Assembly (NCBI RefSeq): GCF_028858725.1
Contig: NC_084789.1
Location: 42,245,094-42,309,093 of the forward strand
Source of the DNA: Colius striatus
Lineage: Eukaryota; Chordata; Aves; Coliiformes; Coliidae
Direction: 5' to 3'
Length of the DNA: 64,000 bases
The notes under the pieces are model-generated. The model was not told where the DNA came from, ran no database searches, and saw only the letters and a list, made by a program, of their open reading frames with translations. Positions 54,336-64,000 of this stretch are shown piece after piece (the stretch's first letter is position 1; each line of letters begins with the position of its first letter). A program made the translations under genes and the position numbers.

Positions 54336-56120
54336 GGGGAGACGAGGGGCAGACAGTGTCGGACGTCGTAAGGTGGGGGTTCTAGGGGAGCAGAGGAGAG
54401 AGGCTCTTTGGGAACCATCTGCTTTGGGAAAGGGAAGGGCTAGGGTGAGCTTTTAGGAGACAGCTAACATAGGCCGGGCAGGGCGGCTGCAGCCTCTGTG
54501 TGTGTTGTCCTGTAGTCTGTTTTCTGTGTCTCAGAACTTCCTCAGGTCCTGAAATCCTCCTTGTGTTCAAGGAGCATGGCACGTGACTCGGGCGTCTCTC
54601 ATCGTCGTTCTCACCATTCCTGTGGCGATCCGCCACCGCTTTTCTGGCATCAGAAACCATGGATCGGTTTCACATCTTGAAGTTTTCTATCGGTCCCGTT
54701 CCATGACATCAGCCGCTGAGTTCTCGAGTCATCCTTTTCCAGACAGAGTCTAGTTCCCTTCACCTGTGACTTTCTCAGTCTTGAAGCCAGACTTCTCATG
54801 CATCCATCATCTGTCTGGACAGGAACTTCTCATCCCAGGCCATTACCTTTGCCCGTGTGTGGGGCTGCTCCAGGGTCCTCTGGCTTCAGCATCTTAGCCC
54901 CACGAGCCTTTTTGCTCAATGACATTTCAATTTTGCTGTTCTGTCACCAGGACTCGTCTCCTATTTGTATGTCAGTGTCCATCTTCCATGCAGTGTCAGT
55001 CTCAGCACGTGGGCGTCGGGCTCGGAGCTGCTCTGCCCAGGGGACGTGAGGCCCAGCTTTAGGGATTTACTGTAATGCCAGCCTGGAGTTGAATTTTGAA
55101 CAGCTTTGTAGAGTGTCGAGCTTTGGAACTGTTTGTCTGTGGTTGGGCTCTTGGGTGATTTGTTTTCTATCTGTCTTCGCAGACGCAGGGGACACAAGCC
55201 GCATCCCAGATAGCGACCTGAGGACGGACCGGATCGCCAAGAGAAGGTTAGCGATGATGTGAGGTGAGAGGCAAGAGTGTGATGGGCAGATGTACCGCTA
55301 CATGATGCTGTGTTTTGCCTTCTGTTTTGAGGGTTCGAAGGCACGAGGGAGGCAGGACACAGGCATCGGAGAGGACTCGGCCAGGTCAGCAGAGATCGGG
55401 GGCTAAAGCAGCTGTTTTTTAGGGGCCATCGGTGATGAAGTTACCAGATTTCCTCGTTTGTGTCTCACAGGAGGACCCTCAGCCTGATGCAGCAGGATGG
55501 AATGACCCCAGTGGAGGGCTAGAGGCCAAGGTAAAGGAGGCAGAGATGGGGATCCCTGTGGGTTTGTTCAGTATCTCATCATGTGTTCTAGTTTCTTGTT
55601 TGTATCTTTTCGCAGGTGCCATAAGATGCCTGGAAGTGTGAAGCCACACACTGAGGAGGAGGCTGAAAATGTGAGGCAAGTGTGATCCCCGATGGTGTTT
55701 AAAGCTGTCTTGCTGCAAGGCAGTGAATTGTTTTTCTTGTTTTTCAGGGGCCATGAGGGCAGCCTTCGGAGCATTTGCAGTGAGCCGGGCCGGTAGCGAC
55801 GAGGGTGTGAGGGCCGGCGCATTCGAAGAAGCGCCACGGTTATTTTCTGTCTTTGAATCTCCGGCGCCTAAGGGATGACGACAGCCGTGTCGGACTCCGG
55901 AAGGAGCAGGGTGAGCGGAACACTTCTGCCTTTGGAGGGAGTGGTTGTCAGAGCAGAGATCGGTGTAGACTGATGCGATGCTCACCATTTGCCCCATTCG
56001 TGGGATTTCTTTTGATCAGGTTGCCGACCCCCAGGAAGAACGTGGCACCCGAAGAAAGGCCTCAGTGAGCGACGTAATTTCCACAGAGATGGACTTCAGA
56101 GCATCACGCAAGTTAAGTTG
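54336..56120 (+). repeat. Subtelomeric tandem unit, ~1.78 kb type, copy 3
   Basis: Offset from copy 2 is 1787 bases. Its left half is nearly identical to copy 2 and the right half more diverged. One mini-exon is 55 instead of 56 nt (55616-55670) and one donor has moved, which argues against conserved coding across the unit. Confidence 0.85.
55471..55530 (+). other. Candidate 60-nt mini-exon, copy 3
   Basis: Open, 20 codons, reading EDPQPDAAGWNDPSGGLEAK, with intact acceptor and donor. The core DAAGWNDP is unchanged in all three copies. Confidence 0.4.
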
Positions 56121-56124
56121 AGCG

Positions 56125-57300
56125 AAAGGGTCGGGGAGGGGCAAGGAGGGGGAGGTGATGTTGAGAATTGCAGGATGGGGTTTTTAGGGTAGCAGTGGAG
56201 AGAGATTGTTTGGGAACCCCCTCCTTTAGGGAAGGAAATAGTTAGGGTTAGGTTTTAAGAGGCAGTCAGGATGTGCCGGGCAGGGCGGTTCCAGCTTCTG
56301 TGTGGGTTGTCGTGTTGTCTGTCCTTTCCATCTCAGGATTTCCTCGAATCTCAAAGTCTTCTTTGCACTTGAGGACCACGGCACGTGACTTGAGCACCTT
56401 CCCTGAGGTCTCGAAGAACAAACCTCATGATTCAGTGCCGGTCAGGTGCCGCTTTTCTTGCATAAGGAACTTAAACTGTGGATCGGCTTCACATCTTGAA
56501 GTTCTCCGTCAGTTGTTTTCTCCAGTACGATGTTCCAGGCTGCGTCAGTAGCTCTTCTCAGTAGGCATCCCTGTTCTGAGATTTGGTCTCACTCTCTTCA
56601 TCGCCGCATTCTCTAGGACTCACAATCAGGCTTCTTGCGCATCCATCATCCCAGTCTTCACAGTTACTTCTCATCCTGGGCTGTTCCCTCAGCCTCTTTG
56701 CGTGGCTGGCGTGGAGCCTCGCTTCTTTGTCACAGCCCTGTAGGTCTCTGTGCTTGAGGGTATTCTCTGTCCAGGCATCGTGTCGCCGAGTCTTCTCACT
56801 TCTGTGTCGTGTCGTCTGTGTTCTGTGTGGTGTCGGTGTTTGTGTGTGTGTTTACCTTAGAGCCCCTCTGCCCGGGGGTGTAGAGTCAAGAGCAGATGGA
56901 GGAGCACTGAGTGTATGTCACTTTACTTTTGGCACATGGGCTTTGGGGTTTTGTTTACCGAGTGGGGTTTTTGGGTTTTGTGGAGGGTGTGGGCTTTTTG
57001 GGGTGTGGGCTTTTTGGGGTGTGGCTGGGCTTTGCATCTGGGTGACTTGTTCTGTTCTATTTCCCGAGACAGAAGCTGTGTTCAGAATAACAACATGAGG
57101 GGCAAGCAAAGCGCCTCGGTGCTGCCGTCATGTGGACACAGTGCAGTACTGCAGCTCAGGAGCAGCGCATCGCGGCAGCACCCGACACAGCTTTTGGAAT
57201 CAGACCTGTGGCTCTGCACAAGTTAAGTACCGGGATAATGCCATACTGGGGCCGGGGGGAGGGGATAAAGTTAGGAGTTACAGGGAGGGGTTTTGTGTAG
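56125..57300 (+). repeat. Subtelomeric unit related to 12178-13620, copy 2
   Basis: Shares CAGCTCTTCTCAGTAGGCAT, TAAACTGTGGATCGGCTTCAC and GTGCTGCCGTCATGTGGACAC with the left copy but is clearly more diverged from it than 57850-59550 is. The ~1.78-kb units are distant relatives: both carry the same CTCAG-CTTCCTC-GTCC segment. Confidence 0.75.
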
Positions 57301-57850
57301 TGCCTGGGCTTTTGGGTTTTGGCTTTCAGGGGTTTTGTGTAGTGACTGGGCTTTGGAGTTGTGGCTTTCAGAGGTTTTGTGTAGCTCATGGGTTTTGGAG
57401 TTTTGGCTGTCAGGGGTTTTGTGTAGTGTCTGGGCTGTCAGCGGTTTTGGCTGTCAGGGGTTTTGTGTAGTGACTGGGCTGTCAGCGGTTTTGGCTGTCA
57501 GGGGTTTTGTGTAGTGCCTGGGCTGTCAGGGGTTTTGACTTTCCGGGGTTTTGTGTAGCGAGTGTGGTTTTGACCTTGGGCTTTGGGATTGTGTTTAGTT
57601 GAGTGGACTTTTTGGGTTTTGGCTTAGGGGTTTTGTTACAATAATGTGGTTTTTCCTTTGGTGTTTTGTTGAGGGAGTCGGCTTTTGGCTTTGGGGTTCT
57701 CTTTGGTGAATGGACCTTTTGGGTTTTGGCTGTGGTATTTTGTTGAGCGAGTGTGGTTTTTGACTTAGTGGGTTTGTTATGCAAGTGTGGTTTTGACTTA
57801 AGGGTTTTGTGTAGGGACTGGACTTTTGGGGTTCTATTTTGTGAGTGTGA
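57300..57850 (+). repeat. G/T-rich repeat (GGGGTTTTGTGTAGTG type)
   Basis: Loose units of 25-50 bases built from GGTTTTGTGTAGTGCCTGGG and TTTGGCTGTCAGG. It resembles the point in the other units where a minisatellite is expanded. Confidence 0.7.
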
Positions 57851-59035
57851 CTTTGGGCTTTGGCTCAGTCAGTTTGCCTTTGGGCTTTGGCAGTTAAGGA
57901 TAATTCTGTGTTGGGGCTGGGAGGAGGGGATAAGGTCGGGAGTCACAGGGAGGAATTACAAAGGTTGTGTAGAGGAATGTTCCGTAGCGAGTCCCCATTA
58001 GGCAAGGAAAGGAAGTTACTTCTCAGGACAAGGGCAATGTGTGGCAGGCAGAGTGGCTCCAGTGTCTGTGTGGGTTGTTGTGTTGTCTGTCCTTCACATC
58101 TCAGGATTTCCTCGAGTCCCAAAGTCTTTTTTTTGCACTTGAGGCACACGGCACATGACTCGGCCACTTTCCTTGAGGTCTCAAAGAACAAACCTCCACA
58201 TTCCGGTGCCCATCAGTGCCACTTTTCTTTCATAAGAAGCTTAAACTGTGGATCATCTTCACACCTTGAAATTCTTTGTCAGTCGTTTTCCACAGTGCAG
58301 CGTTCCAGGCTGCGTCAGCAGCTCTTCTCAGTAGGCATCCCTGTTCTGAGATTTGTTCTCATTCCCTTCATTGCTACATTCTCTGGGACTCACGGTCAGG
58401 ATTCTTGCACATCCATCATCACAGTCCTGATCCTGGGCTGTTCCCTTAGCCTCTTTGCGTGGCTGCCATGGAGCCTCGCTTCTTTGTCACAGCCCCGTAG
58501 GTCTTTACTTTAGGGCATCTCCAGTCCCGGCATCGTGTGACCGAGTCTCCTCACTTCTGTGTTGTGTTGTCTGTGTTCTGTGTGGTGTTGGTGTTTATAT
58601 GTGTGTGTTTACCTTAGAGCCACTCTGCATGGGGATGTAGAGTCAAGGGCAGGTGGAGGAGCACTGAGTGTATGTCAGTTTGCTTTTGATACGTGGGAGT
58701 TGGGGCTTTGGCTGCCGAGTGAGGTGTTGGGGCTTTGTATAGCAGGTGAGCTTTTGGGGGTTTTGCTCAGTGACTTGGTTTTGCATCTGGGTGACTTGTT
58801 TTGTTCTATTTCCAGAGACAGAAGCTGTTCTCCAAATAACAACACAAGGGGCAAGCAGAGCCCGTCAGTGCTGTTGTCATGTGGACAGAGTGTGGTATTG
58901 CAGTAGCACCCGATAGCATTTTTTGAGTCGGACCTGTGGCTCTCTGCAAGTTAAGTACTGGGATCATGTTGTGCTGGGGCTGGGAGGAGGGGACCAAGGT
59001 AGGAGTTACAGGGAGGGGTTTTGTGTAGTGCCTGG
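57850..59035 (+). repeat. Subtelomeric unit, right-hand partner of 12178-13620
   Basis: Nearly identical over long stretches, for example GGCTCAGTCAGTTTGCCTTT and GTTGGGGCTGGGAGGAGGGG. It is in the same orientation as the left copy. The 27-bp minisatellite of the left copy is present here only as about one and a half units. Confidence 0.85.
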
Positions 59036-59084
59036 ACCTTTGGAGTTTTGGCTTTCAGGGGTTTTGTGCAGTGCCTGGTCTTTC

Positions 59085-59200
59085 AGGGCTTTTGGCTTTG
59101 GGGCGTGCCTGGGGCTTTTGGCTTTGGGGCGTGCCTGGGGCTTTTGGCTTTGGGGCGTGCCTGGGGCTTTTGGCTTTGGGGCATGCCTGGGGCTTTGTGG
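59085..59200 (+). repeat. 26-bp minisatellite, about four copies
   Basis: GGGGCTTTTGGCTTTGGGGC plus six bases repeats every 26 bases. Confidence 0.88.
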
Positions 59201-59259
59201 AGTGAGTATGGTCTTGGGCTTCAGTAGCAACTTTTTTTTTTGCTGTGTTTTCAAGTTTC

Positions 59260-60065
59260 TATTGTGCTTGCTAGTTAAATACAGGGACAATGCTGTGTTG
59301 GGGCAGGGAGGAGGGAACAAGGTTGCAAGTCACAGTGAGGTGTTTCAAAGGTCGTGTAGAGGAGAGTAATGTTCCATAGCCAGTCCCCACCAGTTAAGGA
59401 AAGGGAGGCAGTTAGTTCTTTTTTGGCAGCATGTACCGGGCAGAGCGGCTCCAGCCTCTGTGTTGTCTTGTGTCGTCTGTGTTCTCCACGTCCACTTACT
59501 CGGGCTTCCTCATTCATCGCTCTTTGCTCTTTGGCGGCAAGGTCTGGATCTTGGGCAGCATCCTCACGGTCTTGAACACTGTATGCAGTGATGCAGTGTG
59601 AATCAAGCTCTTCTGGCGTCGCCATCCTTAAGCGTAGATCCATCTCGCACCTTGGAAGATTCCCGACCGTTCTCTTCTGCGGTACCACTTGTGGCCGCAT
59701 CGGCGGCTCCGCTCTTCAGCCATCACTTTGCACAGACCCAGACTTCTTCCTCATGTCCTCAGGATCTCGGGTCCGGGGCGTTCCTCTGGCGCAGGCCCGG
59801 TCTGTTACATCTGCCCTCTTTAGGCAGGCCACTATAGAGCCTTCTCTCTTCAATGTAGCATCCTGTAGGTCTTTCCGGTCAACATCATCTGCGGCCGGGG
59901 CATCTCTGAGCCGAGTTCCCCGTTGTCTTTATGTTGTCTATGTGTTCTTTCACGTGGTGTCGGTGTTTGCCCACGGGTGTGGAGCGGAGCCACTCTGCCC
60001 GAGCGTGTAGGGTAAAGCAGAGAGCGAGGTCAGCGTCAGGGGCCTGTCGGGATTCCCGGGGAGAT
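59260..60065 (+). repeat. Terminal part of the subtelomeric unit family
   Basis: Continues colinear with 13380-13620 as far as TTTGGCGGCAAGGTCTG (about 59545), then runs into sequence that the left copy lacks because the minisatellite begins there. It includes GTTCTTTCACGTGGTGTCGG, like the ends of the other units. Confidence 0.65.
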
Positions 60066-60596
60066 CGCTCGTGTCAAGTTTCTCAGAATTGAAGCAAAGC
60101 CAAGGGTTCCGGGGGTTGATGCGAAGCAGTGTGTCACTCGGTTATTACTTTGAAGCGCGACGCTTTGGCCTCAGATGGAGCTGTCTGTCATCAAGGCTGT
60201 GGGAGAAGGGTCTAGTTGGTAGAATGTTTAGGTGTTGGTGTGGCAGAACTGTGCCTTGTTTTTTGCCTTTAGGGTGTGTACGATGAAACCTATAGTAATG
60301 AGGCTGCTCTTGGGTGGGGTTTGTTTTCTCTTACCCTGTATGTAGTTGTGTTAGTTGTGGCTCACTTGAGGTGATGTTTGCAGCCAAGCTCTGGCAGGCA
60401 GGGCCCCCTTCGAGGCCCTCGCAAAGGATGTTTCTGGGGAGCGACGTAGCTTTGAGGTGCCATCGTTGCGGGTGGGCAGGAGGATGGTGGAGCGGAGGCA
60501 GGGTTCGGTGGGGTGGAGGGGAGGGGGTTACGGGGTTTGAATTGCAATTTGAAATTGTTTCTTTTTCAGGTTTTTCAATTTTTACATTTTTAATAG
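60066..60596. other. Unassigned sequence before the hairpin
   Basis: No recognisable gene. A G-rich patch with GGGAGGGGG lies at 60500-60535. Confidence 0.4.
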
Positions 60597-60655
60597 AATA
60601 AAAAATCCCCAGCCGGGGGGTTTTTTTTTTTTCCCTCCGGCTGGGGTTTTTTTTC
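60597..60655 (+). other. AATAAA followed by a GC-rich hairpin and T-tracts
   Basis: AATAAA (60597-60602) overlaps the left arm AAAAATCCCCAGCCGG (60601-60616). The right arm CCGGCTGGGGTTTTT (60637-60651) is its reverse complement apart from one extra T. The loop is a 12-T run flanked by G and C runs. Confidence 0.75.
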
Positions 60656-60659
60656 CTCG

Positions 60660-61430
60660 GTCCCGGTCGCTCTGCGAGGCGACGATCATCGCCAAAGTTT
60701 GGGCTCGGAGCGACCAGGGGCTGGGGTTTTTGTCAGGCAGGGCCATGGATTCTCCACTCCTCCGGGAACGCCGTTCCCGAGGAGCATTTTCTTGGCAGGT
60801 GTATTTTTAGAGGGAAGCCGACTCGGGAGGCCAGCTGGTGGAACTGGCCGTGGGTGTCGGTAGCAAGATGTAGAATTGAGCAGGAGCAGATATTGAAGGG
60901 AGTCGGCACAATTTTTAGGAACCAAAAGCTTTTGCTGGGGGTGTTGTCACTTCTGAGGTAGTAATATCGCTCCACTTTTGTTTCCCTGCAGAGGTATGGG
61001 AACGGAGAGCTTCCAGAGTCCAGGGGCGACGGGGCGTCTTCATCCCAGAGATGGATTTGCAGGTGATGTGGTCTTTGAAGAAGGAAAGAAGCATCAAGGG
61101 TAATATAAAGACCAGTACGTGTTGTCAATTGCTAGGGAGGGAGTTGTACAATGGAGTGTTGATAGATACATGAAAACTGTCTGCAACCTTTTTAAAATGT
61201 AGATGCAGTTCTGGATTTGCGCTCCCTGTAACGAGATTTGCGCCCCCTGTATTGCATTTGCAGCCTCTGTATCGGTCTCGGTAAAAGGAACTGGCTATAA
61301 TAAAAGTTTCAATAAAGATGACTCGGGGCAGTGGGAATAAAGGTGGTTTTGCTCTGTCGTGTGCCGTGTTTATTGGCGTCTCAGTCTTTTATTGGTGTCT
61401 GAGTCTCTTATTTGAAATGTTCCCCTTTGC
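60660..61430. other. Unassigned sequence, no gene recognised
   Basis: Short frames only. Two overlapping-context AATAAA motifs lie at about 61299 and 61311. Nothing matches a family I know. Confidence 0.4.
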
Positions 61431-61489
61431 AATGTGCAGTCTGTGTTTTTGTGGTGTCTGAGAGACGTATTGTGTCTGTGTATCGTCCA

Positions 61490-62262
61490 ATGTGGTTTTG
61501 TGTTTGTCTCTGTCTTTCTGTCACTCTGTCTGTCCCGGTCTCTTATTTCCTTTTCTGTTTGTCTTAGTCTTTTCTCTTCCTCTCTCTCCCTGTCTGACTG
61601 TAGTCTCTTTTCTCTCCCTCTATATCTTAGTATATTTTCTATATTTCTGTGTCACTTAATCTCTTTTCTTTTTTCCATCCCAGTCTCTTACTCTTTTCTC
61701 AGTTTATCTGACTTAGTCTCTTTTCTCTCTCTTTCTGTCTTAATCTGTTTTCTCTGTTTCTCTTTGTTTCTCTTAGTTTTTCTTCTCTCTCTCCTTTTTT
61801 TCTCTTTCTCTTCCTTTTTTTCTCTTTCTCTTCCTTTTTTTCTCTTTCTCTTCCTTTTTTTCTCTTTCTCTTCCTTTTTTTCTCTTTCTCTTCCTTTTTT
61901 TCTCTTTCTCTTCCTTTTTTTTCTCTTTCTCTTCCTTTTTTTCTCTTTCTCTTCCTTTTTTTTCTCTTTCTCTTCCTTTTTTTTCTCTTTCTCTTCCTTT
62001 TTTTTTCTCTTTCTCTTCCTTTTTTTTTCTCTTTCTCTTCCTTTTTTTTCTCTTTCTCTTCCTTTTTTTTTCTCTTTCTCTTCCTTTTTTTTTCTCTTTC
62101 TCTTCCTTTTTTTTTCTCTTTCTCTTCCTTTTTTTTTCTTTCTCTTCCTTTTTTTCTCTTTCTCTTCCTTTTTTTCTCTTTCTCTTCCTTTTTTTCTCTC
62201 TCTTCCTTTTTTTTTCTCTTTCTCTTCCTTTTTTTTTCTCTTTCTCACTTTGTTCTGTTGAT
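61490..62262 (+). repeat. Polypyrimidine tract with a 20-22 bp minisatellite
   Basis: From 61490 the plus strand is almost purely T and C. From 61790 it settles into TTCCTTTTTTTCTCTTTCTC units of exactly 20 bases, which lengthen to 21-22 through extra T. Encoded KRKKKEEKEKK-type minus frames are artefacts. Mirror symmetry could allow triplex (H-DNA) folding. Confidence 0.93.
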
Positions 62263-62305
62263 TTCAACAGAACTTTTAAATTTAAAAATTACACTTAATT
62301 TAAAA

Positions 62306-62402
62306 GCAGCAGAAAATGGCCCCTCTCTGGGAGTAAAAAAAAAAAAAATTAAAAAAAAAAAAAATTACTCCCAGAGAATTTTTTTGGGCCATTTTCTGCT
62401 GC
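62306..62402. repeat. 97-bp imperfect inverted repeat
   Basis: GCAGCAGAAAATGGCCC and CTCTGGGAGTAA on the left reappear as their reverse complements on the right (TTACTCCCAGAG, GGGCCATTTTCTGCTGC), around an A-rich centre. The right arm has an extra AATTTTTTT-like insertion. It could be a tiny palindromic mobile element or a folded fossil. Confidence 0.85.
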
Positions 62403-62449
62403 ACCAGACTTATTATTTTTCTTCTTTTTTTTTCCTATACTATATACCC

Positions 62450-62955
62450 CCACACCTGGTCCCAATTACTAATCCAACCACATGAATAATTAATCACTAA
62501 CCCCACCCACAAACACACCCCCAACTCCTCCACTACCCCTGACCCACCACACCTCCAAAACACCCCCTCATTAAACCACACCCCCCCACCCGTGTCAACC
62601 ACACCCACAACTCCACCCCCTGACCCGGCCACGCCCCCGACCCCGCCTCCCTCGTCGACCACACCCCCTACACCACCCACCGACCCCACCACGCCCCCTC
62701 ACACCGCCACGCCCCGACCACACCCCCGACTCTACCACGCCCCCGACCACTCCTCCCAACCAGGCCACACCCCCTAACCCCACCATACCATCCACTCAAC
62801 CGGACCACACCTCCAACCCTGCCTCCCGCATTAACCACGCCCCCTATCCAGACACACCCCCTCCCCGACACACCCCAGACCACAACTCCTCCTTTCAACC
62901 CCCCACCAATCCCACTTCCCCCAAAAAACCACACCCCTAACCCCACCTACCAAGG
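62450..62955 (+). repeat. C-rich tract of CCACACCCCC / CCACGCCCCC units
   Basis: Units of about 10-17 bases with ACCACACCCCC and CCACGCCCCCGACC. CACCC boxes are the binding sites of KLF/Sp-type factors. The minus strand is G- and T-rich, the same strand bias as the C-rich strand of the telomere. Confidence 0.85.
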
Positions 62956-62977
62956 AAACCACAGAACTTAAAACTCT

Positions 62978-63190
62978 GAATAAATTATGCGTCTGAATAA
63001 ATTATGCACGTGAATAAATTATGCGTCTGAATAAATTATGCACGTGAATAAATTATGCGTCTGAATAAATTATGCACGCGAATAAATTATGCGTCTGAAT
63101 AAATTATGCACGCGAATAAATTATGCGTCTGAATAAATTATACACGCGAATAAATTATGCGTCTGAATAAATTATACACGCGAATAAATT
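62978..63190 (+). repeat. 17-bp AT-rich repeat in 34-bp dimers next to the telomere
   Basis: GAATAAATTATGC recurs every 17 bases for twelve copies, followed alternately by GTCT and by ACGT or ACGC. Each copy contains AATAAA. The array joins the telomere directly: the last copy reads GAATAAATTGGGG. Confidence 0.95.
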
Positions 63191-63236
63191 GGGGTCAGGG
63201 TCAGGGTCAGGGTCAGGGTTAGGGTTAGGGTCAGGG
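63191..63236 (+). repeat. TCAGGG variant telomere repeats
   Basis: Four TCAGGG units come first, then two TTAGGG, one TCAGGG, and from there pure TTAGGG. Variant repeats at the inner edge are usual for vertebrate telomeres. Confidence 0.95.
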
Positions 63237-64000
63237 TTAGGGTTAGGGTTAGGGTTAGGGTTAGGGTTAGGGTTAGGGTTAGGGTTAGGGTTAGGGTTAG
63301 GGTTAGGGTTAGGGTTAGGGTTAGGGTTAGGGTTAGGGTTAGGGTTAGGGTTAGGGTTAGGGTTAGGGTTAGGGTTAGGGTTAGGGTTAGGGTTAGGGTT
63401 AGGGTTAGGGTTAGGGTTAGGGTTAGGGTTAGGGTTAGGGTTAGGGTTAGGGTTAGGGTTAGGGTTAGGGTTAGGGTTAGGGTTAGGGTTAGGGTTAGGG
63501 TTAGGGTTAGGGTTAGGGTTAGGGTTAGGGTTAGGGTTAGGGTTAGGGTTAGGGTTAGGGTTAGGGTTAGGGTTAGGGTTAGGGTTAGGGTTAGGGTTAG
63601 GGTTAGGGTTAGGGTTAGGGTTAGGGTTAGGGTTAGGGTTAGGGTTAGGGTTAGGGTTAGGGTTAGGGTTAGGGTTAGGGTTAGGGTTAGGGTTAGGGTT
63701 AGGGTTAGGGTTAGGGTTAGGGTTAGGGTTAGGGTTAGGGTTAGGGTTAGGGTTAGGGTTAGGGTTAGGGTTAGGGTTAGGGTTAGGGTTAGGGTTAGGG
63801 TTAGGGTTAGGGTTAGGGTTAGGGTTAGGGTTAGGGTTAGGGTTAGGGTTAGGGTTAGGGTTAGGGTTAGGGTTAGGGTTAGGGTTAGGGTTAGGGTTAG
63901 GGTTAGGGTTAGGGTTAGGGTTAGGGTTAGGGTTAGGGTTAGGGTTAGGGTTAGGGTTAGGGTTAGGGTTAGGGTTAGGGTTAGGGTTAGGGTTAGGGTT
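63237..64000 (+). repeat. Telomere, (TTAGGG)n, about 127 perfect copies
   Basis: Uninterrupted TTAGGG to the window end, G-strand reading outward, so the right edge of the window is the chromosome terminus or very near it. Confidence 0.99.

Noticed and set aside
61688..62267. Lys/Glu-rich minus-strand frames of about 190 codons
   Set aside because: Pure product of the TTCCTTTTTTTCTCTTTCTC repeat.

Overview
This is the physical end of an avian chromosome, most likely a GC-rich micro- or dot chromosome of a chicken-like bird. Three things point to this. The last ~810 bases are a vertebrate TTAGGG telomere reading outward. CR1 LINE 3' ends and class II endogenous retroviruses typical of birds occur throughout. 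The few recognisable genes are GC-rich vertebrate genes riddled with minisatellites. No bacterial gene, rRNA, tRNA or CRISPR is present. Most long open frames in the window are by-products of tandem repeats.

Layout: (1) 1-970, tail of a class II endogenous retrovirus (integrase C-terminus, polypurine tract, LTR). (2) 970-6065 and 11041-12085, one diverged ~126 bp satellite (dimer ~252 bp), invaded by a solo LTR with perfect 6-bp target duplications and interrupted by a 5-kb island. (3) 6066-11040, the island: a CpG-rich promoter with eleven CCAAT boxes plus YY1- and RFX-like sites, a spliced-looking leader, a broken reverse-strand retroviral pol, a CR1 and (CA)n. (4) 12178-13620, a subtelomeric repeat unit whose near-identical partner lies at 57850-59550. 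(5) 13640-46000, a gene block: C8orf82 (+), LRRC14 (-), RECQL4 first exon (+), a fucolectin-type last exon (+) and GPT exons (-). Every gene is incomplete and separated by long minisatellites. From memory, order and orientation mirror human 8q24.3 (GPT, MFSD3, RECQL4, LRRC14, LRRC24, C8orf82), with LRRC24 and MFSD3 not visible. (6) 46-50.2 kb, LTR-like sequence, a 59-bp repeat, and a CpG island with two NRF1 sites and a cluster of ETS sites. (7) 50.7-60.1 kb, tandem subtelomeric units, three of them ~1.78 kb long with conserved miniature exon-like segments. (8) 60.1-64 kb, hairpin, polypyrimidine tract, inverted repeat, CACCC-rich tract, 17-bp AT-rich repeat, TCAGGG variants and telomere.

The genes are unrelated in biochemical role: a mitochondrial-type UPF0598 protein, a leucine-rich repeat protein, a replication helicase and an alanine aminotransferase. 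They share a place, not a pathway. LRRC14 and RECQL4 share a bidirectional CCAAT-box promoter. The strongest themes are tandem repeats expanding inside introns, including repeats built from an exon edge of C8orf82 and a duplicated GPT exon, and two CpG-island promoters that share a short dyad element. Whether the genes are decaying relics or incompletely assembled working copies cannot be settled from the sequence alone.
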